64,000 bases of DNA from the NCBI RefSeq assembly GCF_041154505.1, contig NZ_AP028672.1:4318501-4382500 (forward strand), given 5' to 3'. Below, piece after piece: positions 9,401 through 22,803 of the stretch; within the stretch, counting starts at the first letter, position 1; every line of letters starts with the position of its first letter. The position numbers and the translations under genes are program-made. The notes below the pieces were generated by a model, which saw only the letters and a list, made by a program, of their open reading frames with translations, was not told the DNA's origin and did no database searches. This stretch comes from Acidovorax sp. A79. Its GTDB lineage: Bacteria > Pseudomonadota > Gammaproteobacteria > Burkholderiales > Burkholderiaceae_C.

Positions 9401-10099
9401 ATGGCCCGCCTGCCACGCCTGACCTTGCCCGGTCATCTGCACCACCTCATCCAGCGTGGAAACAACCGCCAAAGCATCTTCATCGACCACGAAGACTTCG
9501 AGAGCATGCTATTGCTGCTGGCGGACAACGCTCAGAAATACGGGGTGGCTGTGCATGCCTATGTGCTGATGGACAACCACTTCCATCTGCTGGCAACTCC
9601 CACCACCGTCGATGGCTTGCCGCAGATGATGCAGGCGGTGGGGCGGCGCTATGTGCAGTATTTCAACCGTCGCCATGCCCGCACCGGTACGTTGTGGGAG
9701 GGGCGCTACCGCTCCACGGTGCTGCAGCCCGAGCGGTACCTGCTTCCGTGCATGGTCTACCTAGATCTGAACCCCGTGCGCATGGGGCAGGTGGTGCAGG
9801 CCTGCGACTACGCGTGGTCCAGCCACGCCCATTGGCTGGGCCTGCGCCACGACCGCCTGCTCACGCCCCATGCCCTGTACTGGGCGCTGGGCAACACGCC
9901 GTTTGCGCGCGAGGCGGCGTACGCCGCACTGGTTCAGGCGGGCATCGGATCGCAAGAGCAGGCCGCGCTGACGTCATCCGTGGTCAGCGGCTGGGCGCTG
10001 GGCGACCCCGGCTTTGTGCAAGAGTTGCAAAAAAACACGCCGCGTCGGGTGACCCGGGGGCAGGCGGGACGGCCGGCACTTCACAATAAATCTGAATGA
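9401..10099 (+). CDS. REP-associated tyrosine transposase (RAYT, Y1_Tnp/IS200-like)
   Basis: RAYTs are single-copy, usually non-mobile relatives of IS200/IS605 transposases that process REP-type palindromes. The 232-aa protein starts MARLPRLTLPGHLHHLIQRGN and carries the HUH motif as HFH at residues 60-62 (DNHFHLL). The catalytic tyrosine candidate is Y84 or Y87 in RRYVQYFNRRH, followed by GTLWEGRYRS and MVYLDLNPVRMG, all typical of the family. The C-terminus is a basic tail. ATG 9401 is preferred over the upstream in-frame start because similarity begins there. It sits alone between the methyltransferase and gltB. Flanking short motifs are listed separately. The reading frame is intact. Confidence 0.92.
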   Translation: MARLPRLTLPGHLHHLIQRGNNRQSIFIDHEDFESMLLLLADNAQKYGVAVHAYVLMDNHFHLLATPTTVDGLPQMMQAVGRRYVQYFNRRHARTGTLWEGRYRSTVLQPERYLLPCMVYLDLNPVRMGQVVQACDYAWSSHAHWLGLRHDRLLTPHALYWALGNTPFAREAAYAALVQAGIGSQEQAALTSSVVSGWALGDPGFVQELQKNTPRRVTRGQAGRPALHNKSE

Positions 10100-10127
10100 T
10101 TCGTGGCCATGCAGAAGACCGCATAGG

Positions 10128-10212
10128 GTTTATTGCTATCAAAAATGATATGTCCCCAATAAAAACGATGAGCTGATTTTCGGTTATTTATTAAGAATCT
10201 GACCCTAATTAA
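10128..10212. repeat. RAYT-flanking short-motif segment
   Basis: This AT-rich segment downstream of the transposase holds TTTATTGCTATC (a fragment like the outer arm of repeat family A), a TGTCCCCAATAA motif, and AATCTGACCCTAATTAAT. A related GGGGACGGATTTAT motif lies upstream of the gene at about 9354-9367, in the opposite sense to the TGTCCCC copy. I recall GGGGACAGATTTAT- and AATCTGACCCC-type motifs beside this transposase family elsewhere. The boundaries are uncertain. Confidence 0.5.
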
Positions 10213-10217
10213 TGTGC

Positions 10218-10247
10218 TTGCCAAAAGATGTTGCAATGCACTAATCT
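10218..10247 (+). promoter_or_regulatory. Candidate sigma-70 promoter of gltBD
   Basis: TTGCCA (10218-10223) and TAATCT (10242-10247) are separated by 18 bp and lie 33 bp before the gltB ATG. A good Shine-Dalgarno sequence (GAGGAG, around 10270) precedes the start. Confidence 0.5.
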
Positions 10248-10280
10248 TCCACTCCCTGCGAAAAATATGAGGAGTGCGCC

Positions 10281-15011
<4,731 letters not shown>

Positions 15012-15059
15012 GGCGATGCCGCAGAGACCAGCACAGCATTCATAGACAAGGACATCGTC

Positions 15060-16553
15060 ATGGGAAAAACTACCGGCTTCATGGAATACGAGCGCATCGA
15101 AGAGGGCTACAAGCCCGTGCCCGAGCGCTTGAAGCACTACAAGGAATTCGTCATCGGCCTCGACGAGAGCCAGGCCAAGGTGCAGGGCGCGCGCTGCATG
15201 GACTGCGGCACGCCGTTCTGCAACAACGGCTGTCCGGTCAACAACATCATTCCGGACTTCAACGACCTGGTGTACCACCAGGACTGGAAGAGCGCGATCG
15301 AGGTGCTGCACAGCACCAACAACTTCCCCGAGTTCACCGGTCGCATCTGCCCGGCGCCTTGCGAGGCGGCCTGCGTGCTCAACGTGAACGACGACGCCGT
15401 GGGCATCAAGTCCATCGAGCACGCCATCATCGACCGGGCCTGGGACGAAGGCTGGGTGCAGGCGCGTCCTGCCAAGCACCAGACCGGCAAGAAGGTGGCC
15501 GTGGTGGGCTCGGGCCCAGCCGGCATGGCGGCCGCGCAGCAACTGGCGCGCGCTGGACACAGCGTCACGCTGTTCGAGAAGAATGACCGCGTGGGCGGCC
15601 TGCTGCGCTACGGCATCCCGGACTTCAAGATGGAGAAGTCGCACATCGACCGCCGCGTCAAGCAGCTCGAAGCCGAAGGCGTGGTCATTCGCACCAGCGT
15701 GTTCGTGGGCGCGCCCAAGGACGGCCTGGGCAAGGGCTCCAAGGTCACCAACTGGGCCAAGGAAACCGTCACGCCCGAGCAGCTCCACAAGGAGTTCGAC
15801 GCCGTGCTGCTGACCGGCGGCGCCGAGCAGTCGCGCGACCTGCCCGTGCCCGGCCGTGATCTGGACGGCATCCACTTCGCTATGGAATTCCTGCCCCAGC
15901 AGAACAAGGTCAACGCGGGCGACAAGCTCAAGGGACAGCTGCGCGCGGACGGCAAGCACGTCATCGTGATCGGCGGCGGCGACACCGGCAGCGACTGCGT
16001 GGGCACGAGCAACCGCCACGGTGCGGCGAGCGTCACGCAGTTCGAGCTGATGCCCCAGCCCCCCGAAGAAGAAAACCGCCCCATGACCTGGCCCTACTGG
16101 CCGATCAAGCTGCGCACCAGCTCCAGCCATGAAGAGGGCTGCGAGCGCGAGTTCGCGATCTCCACCAAGGAGTTCATCGGCGATGGGAAAGACGGAAAGT
16201 CCGGCAAGGTCACCGGCCTCAAGACCGTGCGCGTCGAGTGGAAGGACGGCAAGATGGTCGAGGTGGCCGGCTCCGAGCAGATCCTCAAGGCGGACCTCGT
16301 GCTGCTGGCCATGGGCTTCGTGAGCCCCGTGGCCGCCGTGCTGGAGGCGTTTGGCGTGGACAAGGATGCCCGCGGCAACGCCCGCGCCACCACGGACTTC
16401 GATGGCGGCTACGCGACCAACGCGCCCAAGGTGTTTGCCGCCGGCGACATCCGCCGGGGCCAGTCGCTGGTGGTGTGGGCCATTCGTGAAGGCCGCCAGG
16501 CCGCCCGTGCCGTGGATGAGTTCCTGATGGGATATTCCGACCTGCCGCGCTGA
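15060..16553 (+). CDS. gltD: Glutamate synthase, small (beta) subunit
   Basis: GltD is the FAD/NADPH subunit that feeds electrons through 4Fe-4S centres to GltB. The 497-aa product has the N-terminal cysteine clusters [15 protein letters not shown] and CPAPCEAAC, the FAD-binding [16 protein letters not shown], the NADPH-binding [14 protein letters not shown], and a C-terminal FAD segment [19 protein letters not shown]. It is 48 bp after gltB in the same operon and is followed by a strong terminator. Confidence 0.98.
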   Translation: MGKTTGFMEYERIEEGYKPVPERLKHYKEFVIGLDESQAKVQGARCMDCGTPFCNNGCPVNNIIPDFNDLVYHQDWKSAIEVLHSTNNFPEFTGRICPAPCEAACVLNVNDDAVGIKSIEHAIIDRAWDEGWVQARPAKHQTGKKVAVVGSGPAGMAAAQQLARAGHSVTLFEKNDRVGGLLRYGIPDFKMEKSHIDRRVKQLEAEGVVIRTSVFVGAPKDGLGKGSKVTNWAKETVTPEQLHKEFDAVLLTGGAEQSRDLPVPGRDLDGIHFAMEFLPQQNKVNAGDKLKGQLRADGKHVIVIGGGDTGSDCVGTSNRHGAASVTQFELMPQPPEEENRPMTWPYWPIKLRTSSSHEEGCEREFAISTKEFIGDGKDGKSGKVTGLKTVRVEWKDGKMVEVAGSEQILKADLVLLAMGFVSPVAAVLEAFGVDKDARGNARATTDFDGGYATNAPKVFAAGDIRRGQSLVVWAIREGRQAARAVDEFLMGYSDLPR

Positions 16554-16572
16554 GGCAGTGTCGCACTGCAAC

Positions 16573-16602
16573 AACGGCGCCCTGGGGCGCCGTTTTTTTT
16601 TC
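16573..16602 (+). terminator. Rho-independent terminator of gltBD
   Basis: A perfect 9-bp stem AACGGCGCC/GGCGCCGTT with a CTGG loop is followed by a run of ten Ts, 20 bp after the gltD stop. Confidence 0.95.
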
Positions 16603-16883
16603 GCCCGGGGGAGCGGCAGCGCCACCGGCGCGGCCAGGACGCCCGTCGGTCAGGGCCTTGGAGCAGAGCGCAGCGGATGGCGGCCTTTATTGGCACAATC
16701 GGTGCCTGTCAATCCGGGGTTGCCGCACGCGGGATAACTCCCGTGACCCCGCCGGCGGTGGCGTTGAAACGCAAACATACATGAATGTATGTTTCTTCAG
16801 CTACCATCGCCGCTGTGTGAGCGCAGCATGTTCCCATGCGTCGCGGCCGCCCGTTCTCCGGATTTCCGAACCCCTTCCATTGC
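16603..16883. other. gltD-mlaF intergenic region
   Basis: This is the rest of a 330-bp gap without a gene. It is GC-rich at first and becomes AT-richer around a palindrome at 16773-16794 (separate entry). I see no coding sequence with family resemblance and no confident -35/-10 pair, although this region must hold the mla promoter. Confidence 0.5.
16773..16794. promoter_or_regulatory. 22-bp perfect palindrome, candidate TetR-family operator
   Basis: The inverted arms are AAACATACAT and ATGTATGTTT around a central GA. The ACATACAT half-site is like those bound by AcrR/TtgR-type repressors of efflux pumps, although the spacing here is shorter than in AcrR sites. It lies about 90 bp before the mlaF start. 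No TetR gene is in the window. Confidence 0.55.
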
Positions 16884-17702
16884 ATGCCTGAGTCTTCCTG
16901 CCTTGCCGAATTGCGCAATGTCACGTTCTCCTACGGTGACCGCGTCATCCTGCGCGACGTGACATTGGCGGTGCCCAGGGGCAAGGTGACGGCGCTGATG
17001 GGTGCCTCCGGAGGGGGCAAGACCACGGTGCTGCGCCTGATCGGCGGCCAGCAGCGCGCTCAGGCTGGCCAGGTGCTCCTGAATGGCGACGACGTGGGGC
17101 GCCTGGACACCCACCAGCTCTATGCAGCGCGCCGCCGCATGGGCATGCTGTTCCAGTTCGGGGCGCTGTTCACGGATCTGAGCGTGTTTGAGAACGTGGC
17201 GTTCCCGCTGCGCGAGCACACCGACCTGTCCGAGGCGCTGATCCGGGACGTGGTGCTGATGAAGCTCCATGCCGTGGGCCTGCGCGGCGCGCGCGACCTG
17301 ATGCCCAGCCAGATTTCCGGGGGCATGGCGCGGCGCGTGGCGCTGGCGCGTGCCATTGCGCTGGACCCCGAACTGGTGATGTATGACGAGCCGTTTGCGG
17401 GGCTGGACCCCATTTCCCTGGGGACGGCGGCGCAGCTGATCCGTCAGCTCAACGATGCCCTGGGCCTCACGAGCATCGTGGTCTCGCACGACCTGGAAGA
17501 GACCTTCCGGCTTGCGGACCATGTGATCATTCTGGGCGCGGGCGTGGTGGCCGCGCAGGGCACGCCCGACGAGGTGCGGGCGAGCGCCGACCCGCTGGTC
17601 CACCAGTTCGTGAACGCGCTGCCGACCGGGCCCGTGCCGTTTCACTACGCGGGCCCGACCGTGGAGCAGGACTTCGGTCCGTTCGGGGGGCGGGTGCTAT
17701 GA
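16884..17702 (+). CDS. mlaF: Phospholipid transport ABC ATPase MlaF
   Basis: MlaF is the ATPase of the MlaFEDB inner-membrane complex that moves phospholipids between the inner membrane and MlaC. The 272-aa product has Walker [10 protein letters not shown], the signature [12 protein letters not shown], and Walker [14 protein letters not shown] followed by the switch His in [11 protein letters not shown] 16884 is preferred; the frame is open upstream to ATG 16836, but the extra residues look unrelated. The stop overlaps the mlaE start (ATGA). It is first in the order mlaF-E-D-A-C-B. Confidence 0.95.
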   Translation: MPESSCLAELRNVTFSYGDRVILRDVTLAVPRGKVTALMGASGGGKTTVLRLIGGQQRAQAGQVLLNGDDVGRLDTHQLYAARRRMGMLFQFGALFTDLSVFENVAFPLREHTDLSEALIRDVVLMKLHAVGLRGARDLMPSQISGGMARRVALARAIALDPELVMYDEPFAGLDPISLGTAAQLIRQLNDALGLTSIVVSHDLEETFRLADHVIILGAGVVAAQGTPDEVRASADPLVHQFVNALPTGPVPFHYAGPTVEQDFGPFGGRVL

Positions 17703-18481
17703 GCTGGTACAAGCCGTCCGACGTGGGCTTCGCCGTGCGCCAGAAACTGTCCGATATCGGCATGGCCGCCCGCCTGTTCGCGCGGCTGCTGCAGCTGGTG
17801 GGCGCGGCCTTCATGCGGCCATCGCTGGTGCGCGACCAGATCCATTTTCTGGGCAACTACTCGCTGGCCATCATCGCGGTGTCGGGCCTGTTCGTGGGTT
17901 TTGTCCTGGGCCTGCAGGGCTACTACACGCTGCAGCGGTACGGGGCTTCCGAAGCCCTGGGGATGCTGGTGGCGCTGTCGCTGGTGCGTGAGCTCGGGCC
18001 CGTGGTGACGGCCCTGCTGTTCGCCGGCCGCGCGGGCACCTCGCTCACGGCCGAGATCGGCCTCATGCGCGCGGGTGAGCAGCTTTCCGCCATGGAGATG
18101 ATGGCCGTGGACCCGGTGCGCCGCATCCTCGCGCCGCGGTTCTGGGCCGGTGTGATCACCATGCCCCTGCTGGCGGCGGTGTTCAGCGCCGTGGGGGTGG
18201 CTGGCGGGTGGATCGTGGGCGTGCTCATGATCGGCGTCGACCACGGGGCGTTCTGGAGCCAGATGCAGGGCGGCGTGGACGTCTGGCGCGATCTGGGCAA
18301 CGGCGTGATCAAGAGCGTGGTCTTCGGCTTCACCGTCACGTTCGTGGCGCTGCTGCAGGGGTATGCCGCCAAGCCCACGCCCGAAGGCGTGGCGCGCGCC
18401 ACTACCCGCACGGTGGTCATGGCGTCCCTGGCCGTGCTGGCGCTGGACTTCGTGCTCACGGCCCTGATGTTCAGTATCTGA
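17699..18481 (+). CDS. mlaE: Phospholipid transport permease MlaE
   Basis: MlaE is the integral membrane subunit of the Mla transporter. The 260-aa protein has five or so hydrophobic helices and the conserved segments [21 protein letters not shown] and [17 protein letters not shown] found in MlaE/YrbE proteins. It overlaps mlaF by 4 bp and is 39 bp before mlaD. Confidence 0.95.
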   Translation: MSWYKPSDVGFAVRQKLSDIGMAARLFARLLQLVGAAFMRPSLVRDQIHFLGNYSLAIIAVSGLFVGFVLGLQGYYTLQRYGASEALGMLVALSLVRELGPVVTALLFAGRAGTSLTAEIGLMRAGEQLSAMEMMAVDPVRRILAPRFWAGVITMPLLAAVFSAVGVAGGWIVGVLMIGVDHGAFWSQMQGGVDVWRDLGNGVIKSVVFGFTVTFVALLQGYAAKPTPEGVARATTRTVVMASLAVLALDFVLTALMFSI

Positions 18482-18520
18482 GGCGGGCCCGAAAAGCCGC
18501 CGGAGTGGAGAAATCAAACA

Positions 18521-19015
18521 ATGCAACCATCCAAAAACGATCTCTGGGTAGGGCTGTTCGTCATGCTCGGCACGGTGGCGCTGGTCTTCCTGGCGCTGCA
18601 GTCGGCCAACCTGCTGAGCCTGAACTTCCAGCCCGGCTACCGCATCACCGCGCGCTTTGACAACATTGGCGGCCTCAAGCCCCAGGCCGCGGTGCGCGGT
18701 GCCGGCGTGGTGGTGGGCCGTGTGGAGTCCATCACGTTCGACGACAAGACCTACCAGGCGCGGGTGACGCTGGCGATGGAAAACCGCTACGCTTTCCCCA
18801 AGGACAGCTCCCTCAAGATCCTCACCAGCGGCCTGCTGGGTGAACAGTACATCGGCATCGAGGCCGGTGCCGACGAGAAGAACCTGGTGGCGGGCGACAT
18901 GGTCACCGCCACGCAGTCGGCCGTGGTCCTCGAGAACCTGATCGGACAATTCCTCTACAACAAGGCCGAAGACGGCAGCAACAGCAAGCCCGCAGGGGCA
19001 GGTGACAAGAAATGA
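18521..19015 (+). CDS. mlaD: MCE-domain lipid-binding protein MlaD
   Basis: MlaD anchors in the inner membrane, and its periplasmic MCE hexamer forms the lipid channel of the complex. The 164-aa product has one N-terminal helix (GLFVMLGTVALVFLALQ) and an MCE domain (about 40-118) with the hallmarks FDNIGGLKPQAAVRGAGVVVG and SGLLGEQYIGIEAG. The C-terminus is a short hydrophobic segment plus a Ser/Gly/Lys tail. The stop overlaps the start of mlaA. Confidence 0.95.
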   Translation: MQPSKNDLWVGLFVMLGTVALVFLALQSANLLSLNFQPGYRITARFDNIGGLKPQAAVRGAGVVVGRVESITFDDKTYQARVTLAMENRYAFPKDSSLKILTSGLLGEQYIGIEAGADEKNLVAGDMVTATQSAVVLENLIGQFLYNKAEDGSNSKPAGAGDKK

Positions 19016-19791
19016 CGACGATGACCAAGCTTTCCCAACCCGCCGCCCGCGCCGCCGCGTGGCTGGCCTTTCTGCTGGGAGCGGCACTGCTCACGGGCTG
19101 CGCCACGGTGGCCAACCCGGACCCGCGCGACCCGCTGGAGTCCTACAACCGCAGCATGACCAACTTCAACGAGCAGGTCGATGCGATGGTGCTCAAGCCG
19201 GTGGCGATTGCCTACAAGGAAGCCACGCCCGCACCGGTGCGCACGGGCGTCAGCAACTTCTTCGCCAACGTGGGAGATGTGTGGTCGTTCGTGAACAACG
19301 TGCTGCAATTGCGGGCGGAAGCCGCCGCGTCCACCTTCATGCGCGTCAACGTGAACACCTTCATGGGCCTGGGCGGCGTGCTCGATATCGCCAGCGAACT
19401 GGGCATCGACCGCTACAAGCAGGATTTCGGCCTCACGCTGGGGTACTGGGGCATGGGCACGGGCCCGTACCTGGTGCTGCCGATCCTGGGCCCCTCCACC
19501 GTGCGCGACACGCTGGCCCTGCCCGTCGACTGGAAGGGCAACGCGGTGAGCTATGTGGACCCGGTATCGGCCCGCAATGCGCTGTATGCACTGCGTGCCG
19601 TGGACGTGCGCGCCAACCTGCTGCGCGCGGGGTCCGTGCTCGACAGCGCCGCCCTGGACAAGTACAGCTTCACCCGCGACGTGTTCCTGCAGGTGCGCAG
19701 CCAGCAGCAGGCGGGCACGGCGCAAAATGGCGACGACAAGGACGAGCGCAACGCCAATGATGGCGTGCTGCCCGAAGAGCCTCCGCGCTGA
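19012..19791 (+). CDS. mlaA: Outer-membrane lipoprotein MlaA (VacJ)
   Basis: MlaA removes mislocalised phospholipids from the outer leaflet of the outer membrane and hands them to MlaC. The 259-aa product has a lipoprotein signal peptide (LLTGC, Cys30 from the first ATG) and the MlaA core from DPLESYNRSMTNFNEQVD through the donut-shaped membrane domain and its amphipathic helices. In E. coli mlaA is unlinked; here it sits between mlaD and mlaC. An alternative ATG three codons in also fits the signal peptide. Confidence 0.93.
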   Translation: MTTMTKLSQPAARAAAWLAFLLGAALLTGCATVANPDPRDPLESYNRSMTNFNEQVDAMVLKPVAIAYKEATPAPVRTGVSNFFANVGDVWSFVNNVLQLRAEAAASTFMRVNVNTFMGLGGVLDIASELGIDRYKQDFGLTLGYWGMGTGPYLVLPILGPSTVRDTLALPVDWKGNAVSYVDPVSARNALYALRAVDVRANLLRAGSVLDSAALDKYSFTRDVFLQVRSQQQAGTAQNGDDKDERNANDGVLPEEPPR

Positions 19792-19952
19792 GGCGGTGGC
19801 GCAATCCGTGGCGGGCCATGTCCGGGGCAGGCGTGTTGCACTTGCTTGCAATACGCAACCCGCGCGACGCACGGGGCCTGCGCTGGCCGCCCACAATGAA
19901 TGAACGCCGGGTGCCACCGGCGCCCGCAGCTCCCGAGAAAGTAGAAGACATC

Positions 19953-20603
19953 ATGACGATGAACCGACGTACCCTGGGCCACATGGCCCTGTGCCTGACG
20001 GCCGTGGCCGCGCTGGGCGCCGCGCCCCTGGCCGCCCTGGCCGCGGATGAAGCTCCCGATGCGCTGATCAAGCGCCTGTCGGCCGATGTGCTCAGCACCG
20101 TGAAGGCGGACAAGGCCATCCAGAGCGGCGACCTGGCAAAGATCATCGCGCTGGTGGACAAGACCGTGATGCCCAACGTGAACTTCCGCCGCATGACCGC
20201 CGCGGCGGTGGGCCCCGGCTGGCGCCAGGCCACCCCCGAGCAGCAAAAGCGCCTGCAGGACGAGTTCAAGATCCTGCTGGTGCGCACCTACGCGGGGGCG
20301 CTGGCGCAGGTGAACGACCAGACCATCCAGGTCAAGCCCCTGCGGGCCGCCCCGGAGGACAAGGACGTGCTGGTGCGCACCGAAATCGTCGGCCGTGGCG
20401 ATCCGATCCAGCTGGACTACCGGCTGGAAAAAACCCCCGGCGACGGTGCGGGCTGGAAAATCTACAACCTGAACGTGCTGGGCGTGTGGCTGGTGGAAAC
20501 CTACCGCGGCCAGTTCGCGCAGGAGATCAACGCCAAGGGCATCGACGGCCTGATCGAGACCCTGGTGGCCCGCAACAAGAGCAATGCCGGCGCCAAGGGC
20601 TGA
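19953..20603 (+). CDS. mlaC: Periplasmic phospholipid shuttle MlaC
   Basis: MlaC is the soluble periplasmic carrier between MlaA and MlaD. The 216-aa product has a Sec signal peptide (cleavage near AALAA, residues 28-30) and the family features KTVMPNVNFRRMTAAAVGPGWRQATPEQQKRL and KIYNLNVLGVWLVETYRGQF. ATG 19953 is chosen because it gives a proper signal peptide; the frame is open upstream to 19818. The 160-bp mlaA-mlaC gap shows no other gene. Confidence 0.94.
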   Translation: MTMNRRTLGHMALCLTAVAALGAAPLAALAADEAPDALIKRLSADVLSTVKADKAIQSGDLAKIIALVDKTVMPNVNFRRMTAAAVGPGWRQATPEQQKRLQDEFKILLVRTYAGALAQVNDQTIQVKPLRAAPEDKDVLVRTEIVGRGDPIQLDYRLEKTPGDGAGWKIYNLNVLGVWLVETYRGQFAQEINAKGIDGLIETLVARNKSNAGAKG

Positions 20604-20659
20604 AATGGCACACCGGTTTCATGCGCCGCGGCCGGCGCGCGGCACCATGGGGCACTGAC

Positions 20660-20932
20660 ATGCTGGTATTGCCCGCCGAACTGACCCACCGCCAGGCCAC
20701 GGTGTGCCTGCACATGCTGCTGCAGGGCCTGAAGGCGCACCGCGAGCCCTGCGTCATGGTGGATGCCCATGCGCTGGCGGTGTTTGACACGTCGGCGCTG
20801 GCGGTGCTGCTCGAATGCCGGCGCGAAGCGATCGACGATGGCAAGACCTTTGCCGTCCAAGGCCTGCCCGCCGCCCTGCGCAGCCTGGCGGGGCTGTATG
20901 GCGTGGGCACGCTGCTCGCGCCAGCGTCCTGA
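20660..20932 (+). CDS. mlaB: STAS-domain protein MlaB
   Basis: MlaB is the small cytoplasmic STAS subunit that stabilises MlaF and tunes the complex. The 90-aa product fits one STAS domain: an N-terminal strand (LVLPAELTH), DAHALAVFDTSALAVLLECRREA around the conserved DTSAL helix cap, and FAVQGLPAALRSLAGLYGV. It is shorter than most annotated STAS proteins but complete. ATG 20660 is used. It follows mlaC by 56 bp. Confidence 0.88.
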   Translation: MLVLPAELTHRQATVCLHMLLQGLKAHREPCVMVDAHALAVFDTSALAVLLECRREAIDDGKTFAVQGLPAALRSLAGLYGVGTLLAPAS

Positions 20933-21008
20933 CAGCGGCGGCAGGCCGGGCCGGCGACGGCCCAGGGGCCGTGCCAGACCCCGGTCGGCGCTCTTTGGTG
21001 CAAGGCCG

Positions 21009-21014
21009 TAAAAT
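21009..21014 (+). promoter_or_regulatory. Candidate -10 hexamer close to an ATG
   Basis: TAAAAT lies only 10 bp before ATG 21025. If used, the mRNA would have a leader of about 4 nt or none. No clear -35. Confidence 0.35.
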
Positions 21015-21024
21015 CAGGGGCTTC

Positions 21025-22050
21025 ATGCCCGCAGTCTCATTCCAAGCCATCTCCAAGACCTTTGCCACGCCCAAAGGCCCTTTCCAGGCACTGAACCAGG
21101 TCAGCCTGGACATCGAGGAGGGCGAGTTCTTCGGGCTCCTGGGCCCCAACGGTGCCGGCAAGACCACCCTCATCAGCATTCTCGCGGGCCTGGCCCGTGC
21201 CAGCAGCGGCCGTGTGCTGGTGCAGGGCAGCGACGTGCAGGCCGACTTTGCCCAGGCGCGCCGCAAGCTGGGCGTGGTGCCGCAGGAGCTGGTGTTCGAC
21301 CCTTTCTTCAACGTGCGCGAGTCGCTGCGCATCCAGTCCGGCTACTTCGGCGTGAAGAACAACGAAGCCTGGATCGACGAACTGCTGGAAAACCTGGGCC
21401 TGGCCGACAAGGCCACGGCCAACATGCGCCAGCTGTCGGGCGGCATGAAGCGCCGCGTGCTCGTGGCACAGGCGCTGGTGCACAAGCCACCCATCATCGT
21501 GCTCGACGAGCCCACTGCGGGCGTGGACGTGGAGTTGCGCCAGACGCTCTGGCATTTCGTGGCGCGCCTGAACAAGGAAGGCCACACCGTGCTGCTGACC
21601 ACGCACTATCTGGAAGAAGCCGAGGCCCTGTGTGGCCGCATCGCCATGCTCAAGTCGGGCCGCATCGTGGCCCTGAACCGCACGAGCGAGCTGCTGCAGG
21701 CGGCCTCCGGCAGCATCCTGCAGTTCAAGACCGATGCGGTCCTGCCGCCTTCGCTCAACGCGCTCGCCCGCGTCACGGGCCGCATCGTGCAGTTGCCCGC
21801 GCACGACGCGGCCGAGATCGAAAGCCACCTGGCCGCGCTGCGGGTGGCGGGCGTGGACGTGCATGACATGGAGATCCGCCGGCCCGACCTGGAAGACGTT
21901 TTCCTGCAGGTGATGTCGGGCACCTCGGCATCCAATATTCCTCTGGCGGGGGTGGAGGCTGCCGCAGCGCCGGGCCGCCCCAGGCAGGGCGCAGTCCCCT
22001 TGGGGGGCGGCGCGGAGACCGCAGTGCCGAGCGTGGGAGCACAACGATGA
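21025..22050 (+). CDS. ABC-2 type exporter ATPase
   Basis: This ATP-binding subunit pairs with the permease downstream. The 341-aa product has Walker A GPNGAGKTT, the signature LSGGMKRR, Walker B IIVLDEPTAGVD, and a C-terminal region after about residue 225 seen in YadG/NodI-type ATPases. The last ~30 residues (AAAPGRPRQGAVPLGGGAET...) look out of place: the DNA there is a GC-rich repeat like family B, so the tail seems to be repeat-derived. The stop overlaps the permease ATG. The exporter substrate is unknown. Its place between mlaB and ibaG is unlike E. coli. Confidence 0.9.
   Translation: MPAVSFQAISKTFATPKGPFQALNQVSLDIEEGEFFGLLGPNGAGKTTLISILAGLARASSGRVLVQGSDVQADFAQARRKLGVVPQELVFDPFFNVRESLRIQSGYFGVKNNEAWIDELLENLGLADKATANMRQLSGGMKRRVLVAQALVHKPPIIVLDEPTAGVDVELRQTLWHFVARLNKEGHTVLLTTHYLEEAEALCGRIAMLKSGRIVALNRTSELLQAASGSILQFKTDAVLPPSLNALARVTGRIVQLPAHDAAEIESHLAALRVAGVDVHDMEIRRPDLEDVFLQVMSGTSASNIPLAGVEAAAAPGRPRQGAVPLGGGAETAVPSVGAQR
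21950..22030. repeat. GC-rich repeat related to family B, inside the ABC ATPase gene
   Basis: The segment contains GGCCGCCCCAGGCAGGG and AGTCCCCTTGGGGGGCGG, which on the opposite strand resembles the CCCCCAAGGGGGACG part of family B. It encodes the last ~30 residues of the ATPase. Similarity is partial, so membership is tentative. Confidence 0.5.
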
Positions 22051-22802
22051 CCGGCTGGCAGACCCTGTTCTACAAGGAGGTGCTGCGCTTCTGGAAGGTG
22101 AGCTTCCAGACCGTGGCCGCGCCCGTGCTCACGGCCGTGCTGTACCTGCTGATCTTCGGCCACGTGCTCGAAGACCATGTGAAGGTCTACGACCGCATCA
22201 GCTACACCGCCTTCCTGGTGCCGGGCCTCGTGATGATGAGCGTGCTGCAGAACGCCTTCGCCAACAGCTCGTCGAGCCTGATCCAGAGCAAGATCATGGG
22301 CAGCCTGGTGTTCGTGCTGCTCACGCCGCTGTCGCACTGGGCCTGGTTCCTGGCCTATGTGGGCTCGTCCATCGTGCGCGGGCTGGTGGTGGGGCTGGGG
22401 GTGTTCATCGTCACGCTGGCGTTCGCCCGGCCCGAGTTCGCCGCGCCGCTGTGGATTCTTGCGTTCGCCTTCCTGGGGGCGGCCTTGCTGGCCACGCTGG
22501 GGCTGATTGCCGGGCTGTGGGCCGACAAGTTCGACCAGCTCGCGGCGTTCCAGAACTTCGTGGTGGTGCCGATGACGTTCCTCTCGGGCGTGTTCTATTC
22601 CATCCAGTCGCTGCCGCCCTTCTGGCAGACCGTGAGCCACCTCAACCCGTTCTTCTACATGATCGACGGTTTCCGCTACGGCTTCTTTGGCCAGAGCGAT
22701 ACCTCGCCGTGGCTCAGTCTCTCCATCGTGGGCGTGGCCTGGCTGGCCGTGAGCGCCCTGGCGGCCCACCTGCTGCGCACCGGCTACAAAATTCGGAATT
22801 GA
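22047..22802 (+). CDS. ABC-2 type exporter permease
   Basis: The 251-aa product has six predicted membrane helices and the ABC-2 membrane signature region (LAAFQNFVVVPMTFLSGVFYSIQSLP), closest in memory to the YadH/NodJ family. It is translationally coupled to the ATPase by a 4-bp overlap. The two genes form a complete half-size exporter; the substrate is unknown. It is followed almost directly by the ibaG gene. Confidence 0.9.
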   Translation: MTGWQTLFYKEVLRFWKVSFQTVAAPVLTAVLYLLIFGHVLEDHVKVYDRISYTAFLVPGLVMMSVLQNAFANSSSSLIQSKIMGSLVFVLLTPLSHWAWFLAYVGSSIVRGLVVGLGVFIVTLAFARPEFAAPLWILAFAFLGAALLATLGLIAGLWADKFDQLAAFQNFVVVPMTFLSGVFYSIQSLPPFWQTVSHLNPFFYMIDGFRYGFFGQSDTSPWLSLSIVGVAWLAVSALAAHLLRTGYKIRN

Positions 22803-22803
22803 C

